Positions 26,806-37,056 are shown, counted from the first letter of the stretch. The stretch: DNA of 64,000 bases from Thiovibrio frasassiensis (GCF_029607905.1 NZ_JAPHEH010000001.1:2261530-2325529), one strand, 5' to 3'. Numbers and translations are program-made. The notes: generated by a model from the letters alone, not told the origin.

Positions 26806-26832
26806 TTCTTCGCCCTTGTGTGGTATACATAG
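26806..26832 (+). promoter_or_regulatory. Possible promoter for tatA
   Basis: TTGCTT near 26803-26808 and TATACA near 26824-26829 are about 16 bases apart upstream of the first tatA. The match is moderate and no other evidence supports it. Confidence 0.3.
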
Positions 26833-26900
26833 TATGGTTTTTTCTTCGTTATATTGCCGTGACAACCATCATAACCGCCGTTAGCTGAAAGGGGTTTCTC

Positions 26901-27095
26901 ATGTTTGGACTTGGAATGCCGGAGCTCATTGTAATTCTGGTGATCATCGTCATAATTTTTGGCGCGGGCAAGCTGCCCGAGATCGGCGCGGGAATCGGGC
27001 AGGGGATTAAGAATTTCAAAAAAGCCACCAAGGATGCTGACAAGCAGGAAAAGCTCGACGAAAAAGATAAGGAAGGGGGCTCCGGCCCTGCCTGA
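26901..27095 (+). CDS. tatA: Twin-arginine translocase subunit TatA (copy 1)
   Basis: The 64-residue protein has one N-terminal membrane helix (about 4-21), the hinge [10 protein letters not shown], an amphipathic helix and a charged tail, all typical of TatA/TatE. TatA forms the pore that passes folded proteins across the inner membrane. The codon after the Met is the usual Phe-Gly-Leu-Gly. A second TatA lies 50 bases downstream. No tatB or tatC is in the window. Confidence 0.93.
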   Translation: MFGLGMPELIVILVIIVIIFGAGKLPEIGAGIGQGIKNFKKATKDADKQEKLDEKDKEGGSGPA

Positions 27096-27145
27096 TAGGA
27101 TACTGTAGGTTTGTTGGGAACGATTTCATACTAAGGAGAATGACT

Positions 27146-27361
27146 ATGTTTGGCTTGGGAACTCCGGAATTGGTTGTTATCTTGGGGATCGCCTTTTTGG
27201 TCTTTGGCGGGAAGAAGTTGCCTGAACTCGGCTCCGGCCTCGGTAAGGCCATCTCCTCCTTCAAAAAAGGACTGCACGAGGCGGAAGAATCCGTGCCAGG
27301 GATGAAAGAGGTCGCTTCTTTCAAGGAGGAAGTCGGCAAGGTTAAGGACCTGGTAAAATAA
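27146..27361 (+). CDS. Twin-arginine translocase subunit TatA (copy 2)
   Basis: This 71-residue paralog opens MFGLGTPELVVILG and has the hinge FGGKKLPELG and a longer charged tail than copy 1. AAGGAG lies seven bases before the ATG at 27146, so this is preferred over ATG 27140. Two tandem TatA genes may reflect duplicates with slightly different substrate or ratio roles. A terminator follows directly. Confidence 0.92.
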   Translation: MFGLGTPELVVILGIAFLVFGGKKLPELGSGLGKAISSFKKGLHEAEESVPGMKEVASFKEEVGKVKDLVK

Positions 27362-27384
27362 CCGGGTCGATTTTTGAGCGTATA

Positions 27385-27422
27385 AGGCAGGCGGATACCT
27401 TTGTATCTGTCTGCCTTTTTTT
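27385..27422 (+). terminator. Rho-independent terminator after the tatA genes
   Basis: AGGCAGGCGGATAC pairs with GTATCTGTCTGCCT, with one wobble or mismatch, and is followed by a run of seven T. This should end the tatA transcript. Confidence 0.85.
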
Positions 27423-27556
27423 ATGCGTAATATCCTGCTTGTGTTCCTGCGGGTTCTGTATATAAAATGACCATTGCTGGCTGAGTTGACAAGCCCTGGC
27501 AACAATTCGTTTCTTTTTCGGAGACTGGTTTCACATAAAAACTCGATGGAGGTGGC

Positions 27557-29395
27557 ATGACCGTGGTGCATCGCATTTTTTCGTGTCGGAATGGAAATCC
27601 TGGTTTTAAGGCTATGGGTTTTGTTTTTTTGTTGAGCTGTTTTTTTCTCGCAGTCGGGGTCACACCTTCCGGCGCCACGGGAAATCCTGATCTTCTCAAG
27701 ACCATCCAGGGAGCAAAGGGAGATATCATCAATGGTATTGCCTGTTCTCCGGATGGCAAACTCGTTTCCTCTGCCGGAGATGGGGGGACGGTCAAAGTTT
27801 GGGAGGTAAATACGGGCAAGCTCTTATACACCCTGGGCAAGGAGCTGCAAAGCACCGATGCCGTTGCCTTCTCCCCCGATGGGAAATTTCTGGCCGCTGC
27901 GGTAAACGCCGGTGGGCGTCGCGGCAATGCCGTGCAGGTCTGGGACCTGGCAAGCGGACAACTTGTGCAGGACATGCGGGAGCACACCCAGCTGATCACG
28001 GACTTGGCTTTTTCTCCGGACGGCAATCGCATTGCCTCGGTGGGCAACGATAATACCCTGCGGATCTGGAATGTGCGGTATGGCACCCTGGAGACCACCC
28101 AGAAGGAAACCAAGAATAATCTCCTGGCCCTTGCCTATTCTCCGGACGGCAAACAGATTGTCGCCACCGAGAATTGGGAAGGGAAGATCGAGATGTGGGA
28201 TGCGGTCAATGTCCGCTTGATCCGCTCGATCCAAGGACATGCCGACTGGGTGCTGTGCGTCGCCTATTCCCCCGACGGCAAGGAATTTGTCACCGGCAGC
28301 CGGGATGGCTCGGTGTATGTTTGGGACGGCGAGACCGGGACGCGCTTGCGCGTGTTGCGGGATCCGGAACTGGACCCGGTGAACAGCGTGGCTTATACCC
28401 CTGATGGACGTTTTGTTGTGGCTGCTACTCAAAGCAGGCAGATCTTGTCCTGGCAGAAAAGCGGGGGCAAGCTCTTCAACTTTTATGAAGGGCACGATCT
28501 TTCCGTGACCTCGCTGGCTTTTTCCGTTTCCGGAAAAAATCTGGTTTCCGCAGGTTTGGATGGTACGATTCGGGTCTGGAGCACCCCCGGTCAGGGCGGA
28601 CCGGATTCTTTGTATGCTCAGGGGGTGAAATTTGAGGCAGGGATAGATCCCATGGAGCAAGATCTGGTTCAAGCCGCCAAGCTCTATCAGCAAGCAGCGG
28701 AAAATGGCCAGGTTGATGCCATGTTCCGGCTAGGCGGGATGTACAGTCAGGGCAAGGGCGTTGTCCGAAATTCGGATGAGGCCAGGAAATGGTGGGCTCT
28801 TGCGGCGGAAAAGGGGCATGCCGCAGCCAGGATGCAGTTGCAGTCCGGCCAGAAGATCGCCTTGGCGGTTTCGCCGCCTCAGGCAAAGGTTGAAGAGGTG
28901 CACAGCCAACCGGAGCCCAAGACCTTGCCGCCTGAGGATAAAAAGAGCAAGCCATCAGTGAAGGAGACGCCAAAGCCGGAGCTGGTTGCCAAGATTGTAC
29001 CTCCCCCGCCCGCGCCTAAACCGGTTGCCAAGGATAAAAACAGCCTGTACGAGGAAGGGTTGCGGTTTTTCAAAGGCGACGGGGTGCCTAAGGATTATGG
29101 TCAGGCCCATAAGCTCTTTGTCGAGGCTGCGGAGATGGGCCAGGCCAAGGCGCAGTACCGGCTGGGTTTCATGTACAGCCTTGGCAAGGGCGTGAAGAAG
29201 AGTGACCATGAAGCGGTGAGTTGGTGGCAGAAGGCAGCCAAGCAGAATGATGCGGACGCCCAGTATTATCTTGGCTACATGTATGAGATCGGCGGCGGGG
29301 TGAAGCAGGATATGGGCGAGGCCAAGAAGTGGTATCAGAAGGCGGCTGCCAACGGCAATGTCAATGCCGCCCAAAGTTTAAAGATGCTGCCCTGA
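27557..29395 (+). CDS. Secreted WD40-Sel1 repeat protein
   Basis: The 612-residue protein starts with a long signal peptide (n-region about 1-18, hydrophobic core 20-36, likely cut after SGATG). WD40 repeats cover about 45-350; the recurring SPDGK and VWD/IWN turns are seen in each. Sel1-like repeats follow at about 365-425 and 495-605, separated by a Pro- and Lys-rich linker. Such repeats bind other proteins. The order suggests a periplasmic or envelope scaffold. GGAGGT sits close to the ATG at 27557. No catalytic motif is seen. Confidence 0.85.
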   Translation: MTVVHRIFSCRNGNPGFKAMGFVFLLSCFFLAVGVTPSGATGNPDLLKTIQGAKGDIINGIACSPDGKLVSSAGDGGTVKVWEVNTGKLLYTLGKELQSTDAVAFSPDGKFLAAAVNAGGRRGNAVQVWDLASGQLVQDMREHTQLITDLAFSPDGNRIASVGNDNTLRIWNVRYGTLETTQKETKNNLLALAYSPDGKQIVATENWEGKIEMWDAVNVRLIRSIQGHADWVLCVAYSPDGKEFVTGSRDGSVYVWDGETGTRLRVLRDPELDPVNSVAYTPDGRFVVAATQSRQILSWQKSGGKLFNFYEGHDLSVTSLAFSVSGKNLVSAGLDGTIRVWSTPGQGGPDSLYAQGVKFEAGIDPMEQDLVQAAKLYQQAAENGQVDAMFRLGGMYSQGKGVVRNSDEARKWWALAAEKGHAAARMQLQSGQKIALAVSPPQAKVEEVHSQPEPKTLPPEDKKSKPSVKETPKPELVAKIVPPPPAPKPVAKDKNSLYEEGLRFFKGDGVPKDYGQAHKLFVEAAEMGQAKAQYRLGFMYSLGKGVKKSDHEAVSWWQKAAKQNDADAQYYLGYMYEIGGGVKQDMGEAKKWYQKAAANGNVNAAQSLKMLP

Positions 29396-29414
29396 TTTAA
29401 GATTGGTGCAGCAT

Positions 29415-29446
29415 AAAAAAAGGCGGGGGAAACCCCGCCTTTTTTT
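29415..29446. terminator. Bidirectional rho-independent terminator
   Basis: AGGCGGGG (29421-29428) and CCCCGCCT (29433-29440) form a perfect 8-bp stem with a GAAA loop, flanked by an A-run on the left and a T-run on the right. It can serve the WD40 gene on plus and the cyclophilin gene on minus. Confidence 0.95.
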
Positions 29447-29484
29447 ATGCCTCTGGTCGGGAAAAATATTCCCGCTACTCTGGC

Positions 29485-30018
29485 TTATTCCGCCGGAGGA
29501 AGTTGGGGAAACCGCATGCTGATCGCGAGATTCCAGGCCTTGAGCTTCTCCTTGGTCTTTTCAAAAAGGTCGGCCACATCCCCTTCGATGGTTACCGTGG
29601 TAATGGTGTCTCCCTGTTTGATGCTGTCGATTACTTCCTGGTCCTTGTCGCTGGCGACTTCACCGAAAACCGTGTGTTTGCCGTCCAGCCAGGGGCAGGC
29701 GACATGGGTGATGAAGAACTGGCTGCCATTGGTGCCCGGGCCGGCGTTGGCCATGGAGAGAATGCCCGGCTTGGTGTGACCGAGGCTTGCGTCGAATTCG
29801 TCTTCAAAATCATAACCCGGGCCAGCGGTGCCGGTGCCCTTGGGGCAGCCGCCCTGCACCATGAAATCAGGGATGACCCGGTGGAATTTGAGGCCGTTGT
29901 AAAAGCCGCGCCGGGCAAGATTGGCAAAGTTTGCCACGGTTACGGGGGTTTTATCGGCGAACAGCTTCAGGGTGATGGTGCCCTTGCTCGTTGTCATTGT
30001 GGCGGTCAAATCGCTCAT
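29485..30018 (-). CDS. Cyclophilin-type peptidyl-prolyl isomerase
   Basis: The 177-residue cytoplasmic protein has the cyclophilin signature [19 protein letters not shown], the catalytic Arg in FHRV and the late GSQFFITH and GKHTVFG motifs. It speeds cis-trans isomerisation at proline bonds. There is no signal peptide, so it is like PpiB rather than PpiA. A short helical tail ([10 protein letters not shown]) is extra to the core fold. Confidence 0.95.
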   Translation of the reverse strand: MSDLTATMTTSKGTITLKLFADKTPVTVANFANLARRGFYNGLKFHRVIPDFMVQGGCPKGTGTAGPGYDFEDEFDASLGHTKPGILSMANAGPGTNGSQFFITHVACPWLDGKHTVFGEVASDKDQEVIDSIKQGDTITTVTIEGDVADLFEKTKEKLKAWNLAISMRFPQLPPAE

Positions 30019-30098
30019 GATGATCCTCTTTAGGTAATGGCAAAATTCATGGAAAATGTGGAGGCCCTGAATGTCGGGCCAGTGGTGTTTACGCTGTT

Positions 30099-31313
<1,215 letters not shown>

Positions 31314-31799
31314 TCAGAGAAACAAGGAGATCAGCACCCGGTTGTCGATTAGCTGGGTCGGATAACTGTGCAGATTGCTCCGGGGTGGGCCTGTCAGCAC
31401 CCTTCCCTCCAAGTCAAAGGAGCCGCCGTGCCCGCTTGCGCAAACCAGAACCCCATGTTCCGGGGCCATAACTTCGTATCCGGCATGGGAGCATAGCGAG
31501 GAAAAGGCTGCGACCTGTGTCTTTGAAACCCTGGTGACGAGAAGCGGCTTTTCGTTTCGGGTAATCTCAAGCTTCAGGCCGTTGCCAATGGTGTTGAGGG
31601 CACGGAAACGGTTATCTTTGAGATCAAGCACAAGTTTGTTCTCTTCAAGCACCAGATCGGCAAGAATCTTTTCCTCCTTTTTCTCCCCGGTGCAGGCGCA
31701 GACCAAGGTGGTGAAGGAGGAGAGCATAACCAGCAGTCTCCCGGAGTCGGAGAGAAATCTCCTCCGGTTCAACAAATCGTCCGTCGGTATATGCCCCAT
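31314..31799 (-). CDS. Rieske-type [2Fe-2S] protein, likely Tat-exported
   Basis: The 161-residue protein starts with a twin-arginine-like NRRRFL (residues 11-16), then a hydrophobic core ending LVCAC, which could be a lipobox. A short charged linker leads to a Rieske domain with CSHAGYE as the first cluster box. The second box reads CASGHGG, so Cys and His are separated by three residues, not the usual two. Either the cluster loop is altered or another residue is used. Rieske proteins pass electrons in quinol-linked complexes; here no partner cytochrome b lies close by. The ATG is at 31799, with GGGAG upstream. Confidence 0.85.
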   Translation of the reverse strand: MGHIPTDDLLNRRRFLSDSGRLLVMLSSFTTLVCACTGEKKEEKILADLVLEENKLVLDLKDNRFRALNTIGNGLKLEITRNEKPLLVTRVSKTQVAAFSSLCSHAGYEVMAPEHGVLVCASGHGGSFDLEGRVLTGPPRSNLHSYPTQLIDNRVLISLFL

Positions 31800-31885
31800 T
31801 TTGTCTTGAACTCCCGGTGCTGGCTGTTTCGTCCTTGCAATGGAGTGCTTTCTTTGTGTAGTGAGGGCTTTGCCCAGGCAGCGAT

Positions 31886-32302
31886 CTATGGCCTCACCGG
31901 GAGATTGGTCAGGCGGCCGCTGGCCGGGTCCTTGTAGCGGATCTCTCCGCTGATCCCCCCGGACGATACAGGCTGCGACAGACGCAGACTCAAAGTGTAA
32001 CTGCCCGGGCTGATCCGGGTCAGCAGCCATTTCACCTCGCCGGTGCCGGCATTGTACTGGTTAAAAGCGGGCGAAGCGGAGTCGATTAGCGTGCCGACCG
32101 GCAGGTTTTGAATGACAATCAGGGTGCTGGGGGCAGGGCTGGCAACGGTGATCCGCAGCTGGATGTCCTGGCCGGCACCGCGCAGATATTGGCCATTGAC
32201 CAGAGCATTGCCGGCACGCAGAGGGAACGGCAAGGAAAGAAGCAGGAGCAGCGCCAGGAAGAGTATGCCCGGCGCGCGGGAATGGAATTTTTTAACCGTC
32301 AT
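31886..32302 (-). CDS. Small secreted beta-rich protein
   Basis: The 138-residue protein has a clear signal peptide (about 1-31, LALLLLLSLPFPLRA) and then an all-beta-looking domain. The pattern STLIVIQNLPVGTLIDSASP..GEVKWLL looks like the outer domain of the upstream HTH protein (FSLILKETLPPDCIPTQGKP..PVLKWIG). That suggests two proteins with the same fold, one secreted and one membrane-anchored. It starts 23 bases after the HTH gene stop. Function unknown. Confidence 0.75.
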   Translation of the reverse strand: MTVKKFHSRAPGILFLALLLLLSLPFPLRAGNALVNGQYLRGAGQDIQLRITVASPAPSTLIVIQNLPVGTLIDSASPAFNQYNAGTGEVKWLLTRISPGSYTLSLRLSQPVSSGGISGEIRYKDPASGRLTNLPVRP

Positions 32303-32325
32303 TGTGTGTTCCTCCTCGTGGATGG

Positions 32326-33348
32326 TTACTGGAGAATCTCGTAGCTGCGCGTTTCCGGATTCCAGCGATACCCCTTGGCCGTCCAGATTTCCTCGATCAG
32401 TTTTCTGCCGAACTGCAGCCCGTCAATGCCACCGTAGGTTTCGTACACGGTAAGCAGCTCTTCATCGTCGATGCGGCCATCGCTGTTGCTGTCTGCCCAA
32501 TGGAACGGGGTTGCCTGCAGGGAGTCATTGCCGGATAAGGGGATGCTTGGGTTGTCGTCGGAGCGGACCGTAACCCCACCCGTGAATTGATGGGCGGATT
32601 CCATCTTTGTTTCGGGCCGGAGCTTGGCGAGATAGCTGTACACCGCACGCTCGCCGGAGATCTTGCCGATCCACTTGAGAACCGGGGGAGCGCTTTCCTG
32701 GGAGGCAAATTGGGGTTTGCCCTGGGTCGGAATGCAATCCGGGGGTAGGGTTTCTTTGAGGATCAGGGAAAACGGACGTGATGCAGTGGTTGTTACCTCA
32801 ATGAGCACCGGAAAGGAAAGACCGGGGGTTGCGTGCGTGGGCAGGATTCTAAAGGCCTCAACCTGGTTTTCTCCATCGTTTGCGCTGTACCACCAGAACA
32901 GGGTGATCCCGCCAAGAGCGAGCAGGGCAAAGGCACCAAGCAGGATGATGGTTGGACGCGGGGCAAAGCGGGGCTTGCGCGGTTCGGCTGCTGCTGCCGC
33001 TGGTTCAAGGGCAGGCTTGGGCTCCGGGGGGGTGGTGTGTAGAGGGGCTTCTTCCTGCGGGGCAGGGGTAAAACTCTGAGGCGGCGGCTCTGCCGGGGCT
33101 GCGGGTTGCCCGTGGTCAATAATCTCCGCCAGCTGGATTTCCAGAGCCTCGGCCAGTTTGACGGCGTTTTCTTTCTTGATGTTGGGATAGCGGCGGTTTT
33201 CCCATCGGGAAATAGTATCGGTGGTGACTCCAACCACCGTGGCGACATAGAGCTGGGTCAGCCCTTTTTCTTCCCTGATCCGGCGAATTCTGGCGCCGTC
33301 TATGTTGACCATGGGGATGCCGCCGGCCAGAGGCTTTGCTGAATCCAT
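32326..33348 (-). CDS. Membrane-anchored HTH protein with outer beta domain and EF-hand
   Basis: The 340-residue protein has, in order: an XRE-type HTH (about 18-75), a Pro/Ala-rich linker (80-131), one membrane helix (133-154), an outer beta-rich domain (about 165-265) and a calcium-type loop D286-E297 (DSNSDGRIDDEE, a perfect EF-hand). The layout resembles RodZ (HTH-TM-outer domain), but the outer part differs. The adjacent gene encodes a related secreted domain. It could sense an outer signal, possibly Ca2+, and act on DNA or the cytoskeleton. ATG 33348 follows AGGA; ATG 33312 is an alternative. Confidence 0.8.
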   Translation of the reverse strand: MDSAKPLAGGIPMVNIDGARIRRIREEKGLTQLYVATVVGVTTDTISRWENRRYPNIKKENAVKLAEALEIQLAEIIDHGQPAAPAEPPPQSFTPAPQEEAPLHTTPPEPKPALEPAAAAAEPRKPRFAPRPTIILLGAFALLALGGITLFWWYSANDGENQVEAFRILPTHATPGLSFPVLIEVTTTASRPFSLILKETLPPDCIPTQGKPQFASQESAPPVLKWIGKISGERAVYSYLAKLRPETKMESAHQFTGGVTVRSDDNPSIPLSGNDSLQATPFHWADSNSDGRIDDEELLTVYETYGGIDGLQFGRKLIEEIWTAKGYRWNPETRSYEILQ

Positions 33349-33503
33349 ACAACGTATCCTGCAGGTTAATTTTCTGGTATTAAGAATAAAGCGGCATACT
33401 ACCAAATACTCTCATGAAGCAAAAGGTCCTTGTCGGCTGGGTGGAAATATCACGGAAACTCCACAAGGAGATGCTCTCCGTGGCCCACTCTTGGCAGGGG
33501 GGG

Positions 33504-34007
33504 CTACCTCTGGCTTCGCTGCAAGCGGTCGAGTTCGGAGCGCAGCCTGATCAGCTCCACGTTTGAATCGCGCAACCGTTGGGCGATCACCTCGGCGAAG
33601 AGGCGGTAGAGGACGGAAACAAAAAGCGCCTGTTCCAAGGGTTCGGTGGCTTCGTTCATGAAGGAGGCATCGATGGCCAGGCAGACCGTGGCGCCGATGG
33701 CTTCAACGGAGGCGGAGCGGGCCTTGCCGTCGATGGCGGCAAGCTCTCCGAAAGCAGCGCCGATCTCTTCGATTCTGGCGATCTCCTTGCCTTTTTTGAC
33801 AATCCGCACCCCCCCGGAAAAAAGGATGTAGACCCAGGGGTCATAAGCCCCTTCCGGGGTGATGATTTCGCCGTGCTCAAAGGTGCGGATCTTGCTGAGG
33901 CGCAGGATCTGTTTGATATATTTTTCGCTTAACGAGCCGAGAAAAGGGAGGCGAAGCAGCTTGTCTACAAGAAAACCGCGGCCTTCCAAGTATGGCGATT
34001 CATGCAT
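33504..34007 (-). CDS. Cyclic nucleotide-binding domain protein
   Basis: The 167-residue protein is essentially one cNMP-binding fold (about 20-140) with IITPEGAYDPWVYILFSGGVRIV and AAFGELAAIDGKARSASV, followed by a C-terminal helix (LRDSNVELIRLRSELDRLQ). No DNA-binding domain follows. The helix may be a coiled coil for partner binding. It is a distinct gene from the cNMP-kinase at 20 kb but has the same sensory fold. Confidence 0.88.
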   Translation of the reverse strand: MHESPYLEGRGFLVDKLLRLPFLGSLSEKYIKQILRLSKIRTFEHGEIITPEGAYDPWVYILFSGGVRIVKKGKEIARIEEIGAAFGELAAIDGKARSASVEAIGATVCLAIDASFMNEATEPLEQALFVSVLYRLFAEVIAQRLRDSNVELIRLRSELDRLQRSQR

Positions 34008-34154
34008 GGGGAAGTCTCCGGTTGACGTTTCTGGCTGAATAGGAAGATGAAATCCCTTTGCCCTGCAGTGTCTTCTTTATACCATAACGGAAGTGGATTA
34101 TAAACAGAAGGACGCCCGGTGCCTTTTATTCCCGGGAAATGAGGAGAAACACCC

Positions 34155-36056
34155 TTGGTGCATGAAAAAACAGGACATTTTTTGCCCGCCTCCCGCGCGG
34201 AGATGGCAGCACGGGGCTGGAAATACGTTGATGTGGTGCTGGTCACCGGGGATGCCTATGTCGATCATCCTTCCTTTGGCGTGGCCCTGATCGGCCGTCT
34301 GCTCGAGGCCAACGGTTACCGGGTGGCCATCCTTTCCCAACCCCGCCATCATATTGCTGATGATTTTCGCCAGTTTGGCGCCCCTCGCCTGTTTTTCGGG
34401 ATTACCGCGGGTAATCTGGACTCCATTGTCGCCAATTACAGCGGCAACGCCAAGGTCCGTGACCGTGACGACTATTCGCCCGGCGGCAATCCTTATTTCG
34501 GCGCTCAGGCGGAAAAAAAGATGCGGCGGCGGCCGGATCGCGCCACCATCCTCTACAGCAATCTCGCCCAGGCCGCCTACCTGGATGTTCCGGTTATTCT
34601 GGGGGGGATCGAGGCATCCCTGCGTCGGTTTGTGCATTATGATTACCAGCAGCAGCGGCTCCGCGGCTCGGTGCTGACCGATGCCAAGGCGGATCTTTTG
34701 ATCTATGGCATGGGTGAGCGGGCGGTGCTGGAAGCGGCGGCCCGGCTTACTCGGGGCGAGGGGTTGGCTGGAATCGCCGGGACCTGTGAACGACTGACGG
34801 AAAAAGAGATGGCCGCGCGTGGTATTGCAACGTCCATGGTTTTGCCATCCTGGGCGGAAATCCGCGCGGACCTGCCCCTGTTTCTTGAGGCGGAACTCAC
34901 CGTAGACCGGCTGGCCAGGTCGTACGGCAAGGAGATTTTGCTACAGTATCAGCAGGCAGCCTGGGTAGTGCAGCATCCACCGGCCGCTCCTCTGAGCACG
35001 GAAGAACTCGATGGGCTGTACTGTCTCCCTTTTTCCCGCAAGCCACACCCCGCCTCCGGCGATGTCCCCGCCTGTCGGATGATCAAGGATTCGATCACCA
35101 TCGTCCGCGGCTGCTGCGGCAATTGTTCTTTTTGTGCCATCTCCAGGCACCAAGGACCTAAGATCATCAGCCGGAGCCGAGATTCCGTAGTAGAGGAGGC
35201 GCACCGGCTGGCCGGGCAGCAGGATTTTTCCGGCACCATCAGCGACCTTGGCGGCCCCACCGCCAACCTATACGGGACGAGTTGCGCTAGTCCCCAACCG
35301 TGCAAACGCCATGATTGCCTCTATCCCAAAGTCTGCCGATTTATGAAGATCGACGAGCAGGCAATGCTTTCCCTGCTCGAGGCGGTCTCAGGGTGTGGTG
35401 GGATCAAACATCTCTTCGTTTCTTCCGGTCTGCGCATGGAGTTGTTGACTCAAACGCCGCAGCTCTTGCGGAAACTACTGCTGCACCATACTCCCGGGGT
35501 GATGAAGATTGCGCCGGAACACACCGAGGACAAGGTGTTGCAGCTCATGCATAAGCCCGGGGCGGCGGTGCTTGAGGAATTTCTCGCCCTCTGCCGGGAG
35601 ATTGGCGGAAAGGAAGGGCGGAAATTTCATTTCACCCCCTATCTGATAGCCTCGCATCCTGGCTGCACCGTTGCCGATATGGAAAAGATGGCTTCGCGCC
35701 TCACCGCCCTCGGTCTCGCCCCCCGCCAGTTTCAGGATTTTACCCCCACCCCGGGAACGATCTCCACTGCCATGTATGTTACGGAACTGGATAGCGTGAA
35801 TCGAAACCCTCTTTTTGTGGCCAAAAAGGACGGCGAACGGCGTGCTCAGCGTCTGGCCTTGGACGCCCAGGCGGGAGGGGCTGAGGCGGCGGGGCGAAAA
35901 GGCAAGAGCCAAGGGGCGGGAGGGGTGCGGAAAGGAGCGGTCCGCAGCCGCTCAGAGAAGTTGGTAGAGCAGCGGCAAGGTAAGAAAGGAAAAAATAATT
36001 CCCAGGCCAATCAGGGCCGCGGTAAGCTTCGGAGAAAGACCGGCCATGATGGCTAA
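34155..36056 (+). CDS. YgiQ family radical SAM protein
   Basis: The 633-residue protein has an N-terminal domain (GDAYVDHPSFGVALIGRLLE) and a radical SAM core with the cluster motif CCGNCSFC (a CxxxCxxC arrangement) near residue 320. A later EHTEDKVLQLMHKP is also typical of YgiQ. The function of the family is unknown. The likely start is TTG at 34155 (or GTG at 34158) with GAGGAG eight bases before. The last ~60 residues are a basic, Gly-rich tail that overlaps the opposite-strand transporter gene. Confidence 0.9.
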   Translation: MVHEKTGHFLPASRAEMAARGWKYVDVVLVTGDAYVDHPSFGVALIGRLLEANGYRVAILSQPRHHIADDFRQFGAPRLFFGITAGNLDSIVANYSGNAKVRDRDDYSPGGNPYFGAQAEKKMRRRPDRATILYSNLAQAAYLDVPVILGGIEASLRRFVHYDYQQQRLRGSVLTDAKADLLIYGMGERAVLEAAARLTRGEGLAGIAGTCERLTEKEMAARGIATSMVLPSWAEIRADLPLFLEAELTVDRLARSYGKEILLQYQQAAWVVQHPPAAPLSTEELDGLYCLPFSRKPHPASGDVPACRMIKDSITIVRGCCGNCSFCAISRHQGPKIISRSRDSVVEEAHRLAGQQDFSGTISDLGGPTANLYGTSCASPQPCKRHDCLYPKVCRFMKIDEQAMLSLLEAVSGCGGIKHLFVSSGLRMELLTQTPQLLRKLLLHHTPGVMKIAPEHTEDKVLQLMHKPGAAVLEEFLALCREIGGKEGRKFHFTPYLIASHPGCTVADMEKMASRLTALGLAPRQFQDFTPTPGTISTAMYVTELDSVNRNPLFVAKKDGERRAQRLALDAQAGGAEAAGRKGKSQGAGGVRKGAVRSRSEKLVEQRQGKKGKNNSQANQGRGKLRRKTGHDG

Positions 36057-36848
36057 GGCCCCGGCGGAAACCATGGGCGGCATCCCTGCTTCGAAGATGG
36101 CCACCTGAGCGGCCAGGGTGTTGAGGCCAAGAATGCGGCATAAGAGCAGGGCAAGCAGCGGAGCAACGGCCAGCTTGATAACCAGCCCAATGCCCAGAGG
36201 CTTGAGCGTGTCGGGAGTGAGGCGCAGGGTAAGCTGAAAACCAATGGCGACCATGACCACCGGGACAAGGGTTGTGGCCAGGGCATTGAGCAGGGTTAGC
36301 AATGGCTGGGGAAAGAGTATCCCCCGACAGGCCAGGGCGAGAAGCAAGGCGATGAAGGGGGGAAAGCTGATAACCCTGGTGAGCACCGAGGTCGGCGTCG
36401 GTTTGCCCCCGCTGCCATAGAAGGCAAGGACGATGGTGCCATAGGTGGCCAGGGCGACAAAGGAGCCAAGCTGGTCATAGAGGACAGCGTAGGGGATGCC
36501 CGTGTCTCCGAAAAATGCCTGCACCATGGGGATGCCGAAAAAGGAAGTATTGCCCAGGGGAATCAGGAGCAGGAGGACGCCGACCACCTCTTTTTCCCAG
36601 GAGAAGCGCTTGGCCAGGAGCAGGATCATCAGGGCGGAAATCGTGAGCATGGCCCAAGGCATGAGCACCGGCACCAGAATGTCCGTGGAAAAGGCCAGCT
36701 GGGGTACCTTGAGCAGGATGAGGGCCGGCAAGGAAAGGGTTATGGCAAACAGGTTGAGGACCTGCGGGGTTTCTTTGGGGAAATTGGGCAGTCGACGCAA
36801 GCCCATGCCCATGAGGAGAAAGGAGATGGTGAGGATGAAATTTTCCAT
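35952..36848 (-). CDS. AEC (auxin efflux carrier) family transporter
   Basis: The 298-residue protein has about ten hydrophobic helices and belongs to the AEC family, as indicated by PLGNTSFFGIPMVQAFFG and the C-terminal EAGMPPMVSAGALA. Members move small organic acids or amino acids. The last 105 bases overlap the end of ygiQ on the other strand, where it encodes its last membrane helix. Confidence 0.88.
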   Translation of the reverse strand: MENFILTISFLLMGMGLRRLPNFPKETPQVLNLFAITLSLPALILLKVPQLAFSTDILVPVLMPWAMLTISALMILLLAKRFSWEKEVVGVLLLLIPLGNTSFFGIPMVQAFFGDTGIPYAVLYDQLGSFVALATYGTIVLAFYGSGGKPTPTSVLTRVISFPPFIALLLALACRGILFPQPLLTLLNALATTLVPVVMVAIGFQLTLRLTPDTLKPLGIGLVIKLAVAPLLALLLCRILGLNTLAAQVAIFEAGMPPMVSAGALAIMAGLSPKLTAALIGLGIIFSFLTLPLLYQLL

Positions 36849-36932
36849 GGCTCGGGCGTGCGTCTCTTGGGAAAATTAAGGAAAGGTTCTTTTTTTCCGG
36901 GGAAGTTATTTATGCGCCGAGTCCAAGTTTTC

Positions 36933-36961
36933 TTGACATCGACTTGTGGGCACTCGATAAT
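36933..36961 (+). promoter_or_regulatory. Sigma-70 promoter for the PII gene
   Basis: TTGACA (36933-36938) and GATAAT (36956-36961) are separated by exactly 17 bases, close to consensus. The predicted start near 36968 leaves a leader of about 90 bases before the PII ATG. Confidence 0.75.
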
Positions 36962-37056
36962 CGAATCTTAGATGATAAACATATTTTGGAAATTGGTTGG
37001 TGTCAATTCCGATCTTGGGTGCCGCTTCATCATTCCAGTTGAGAAGGGGGAGATGT

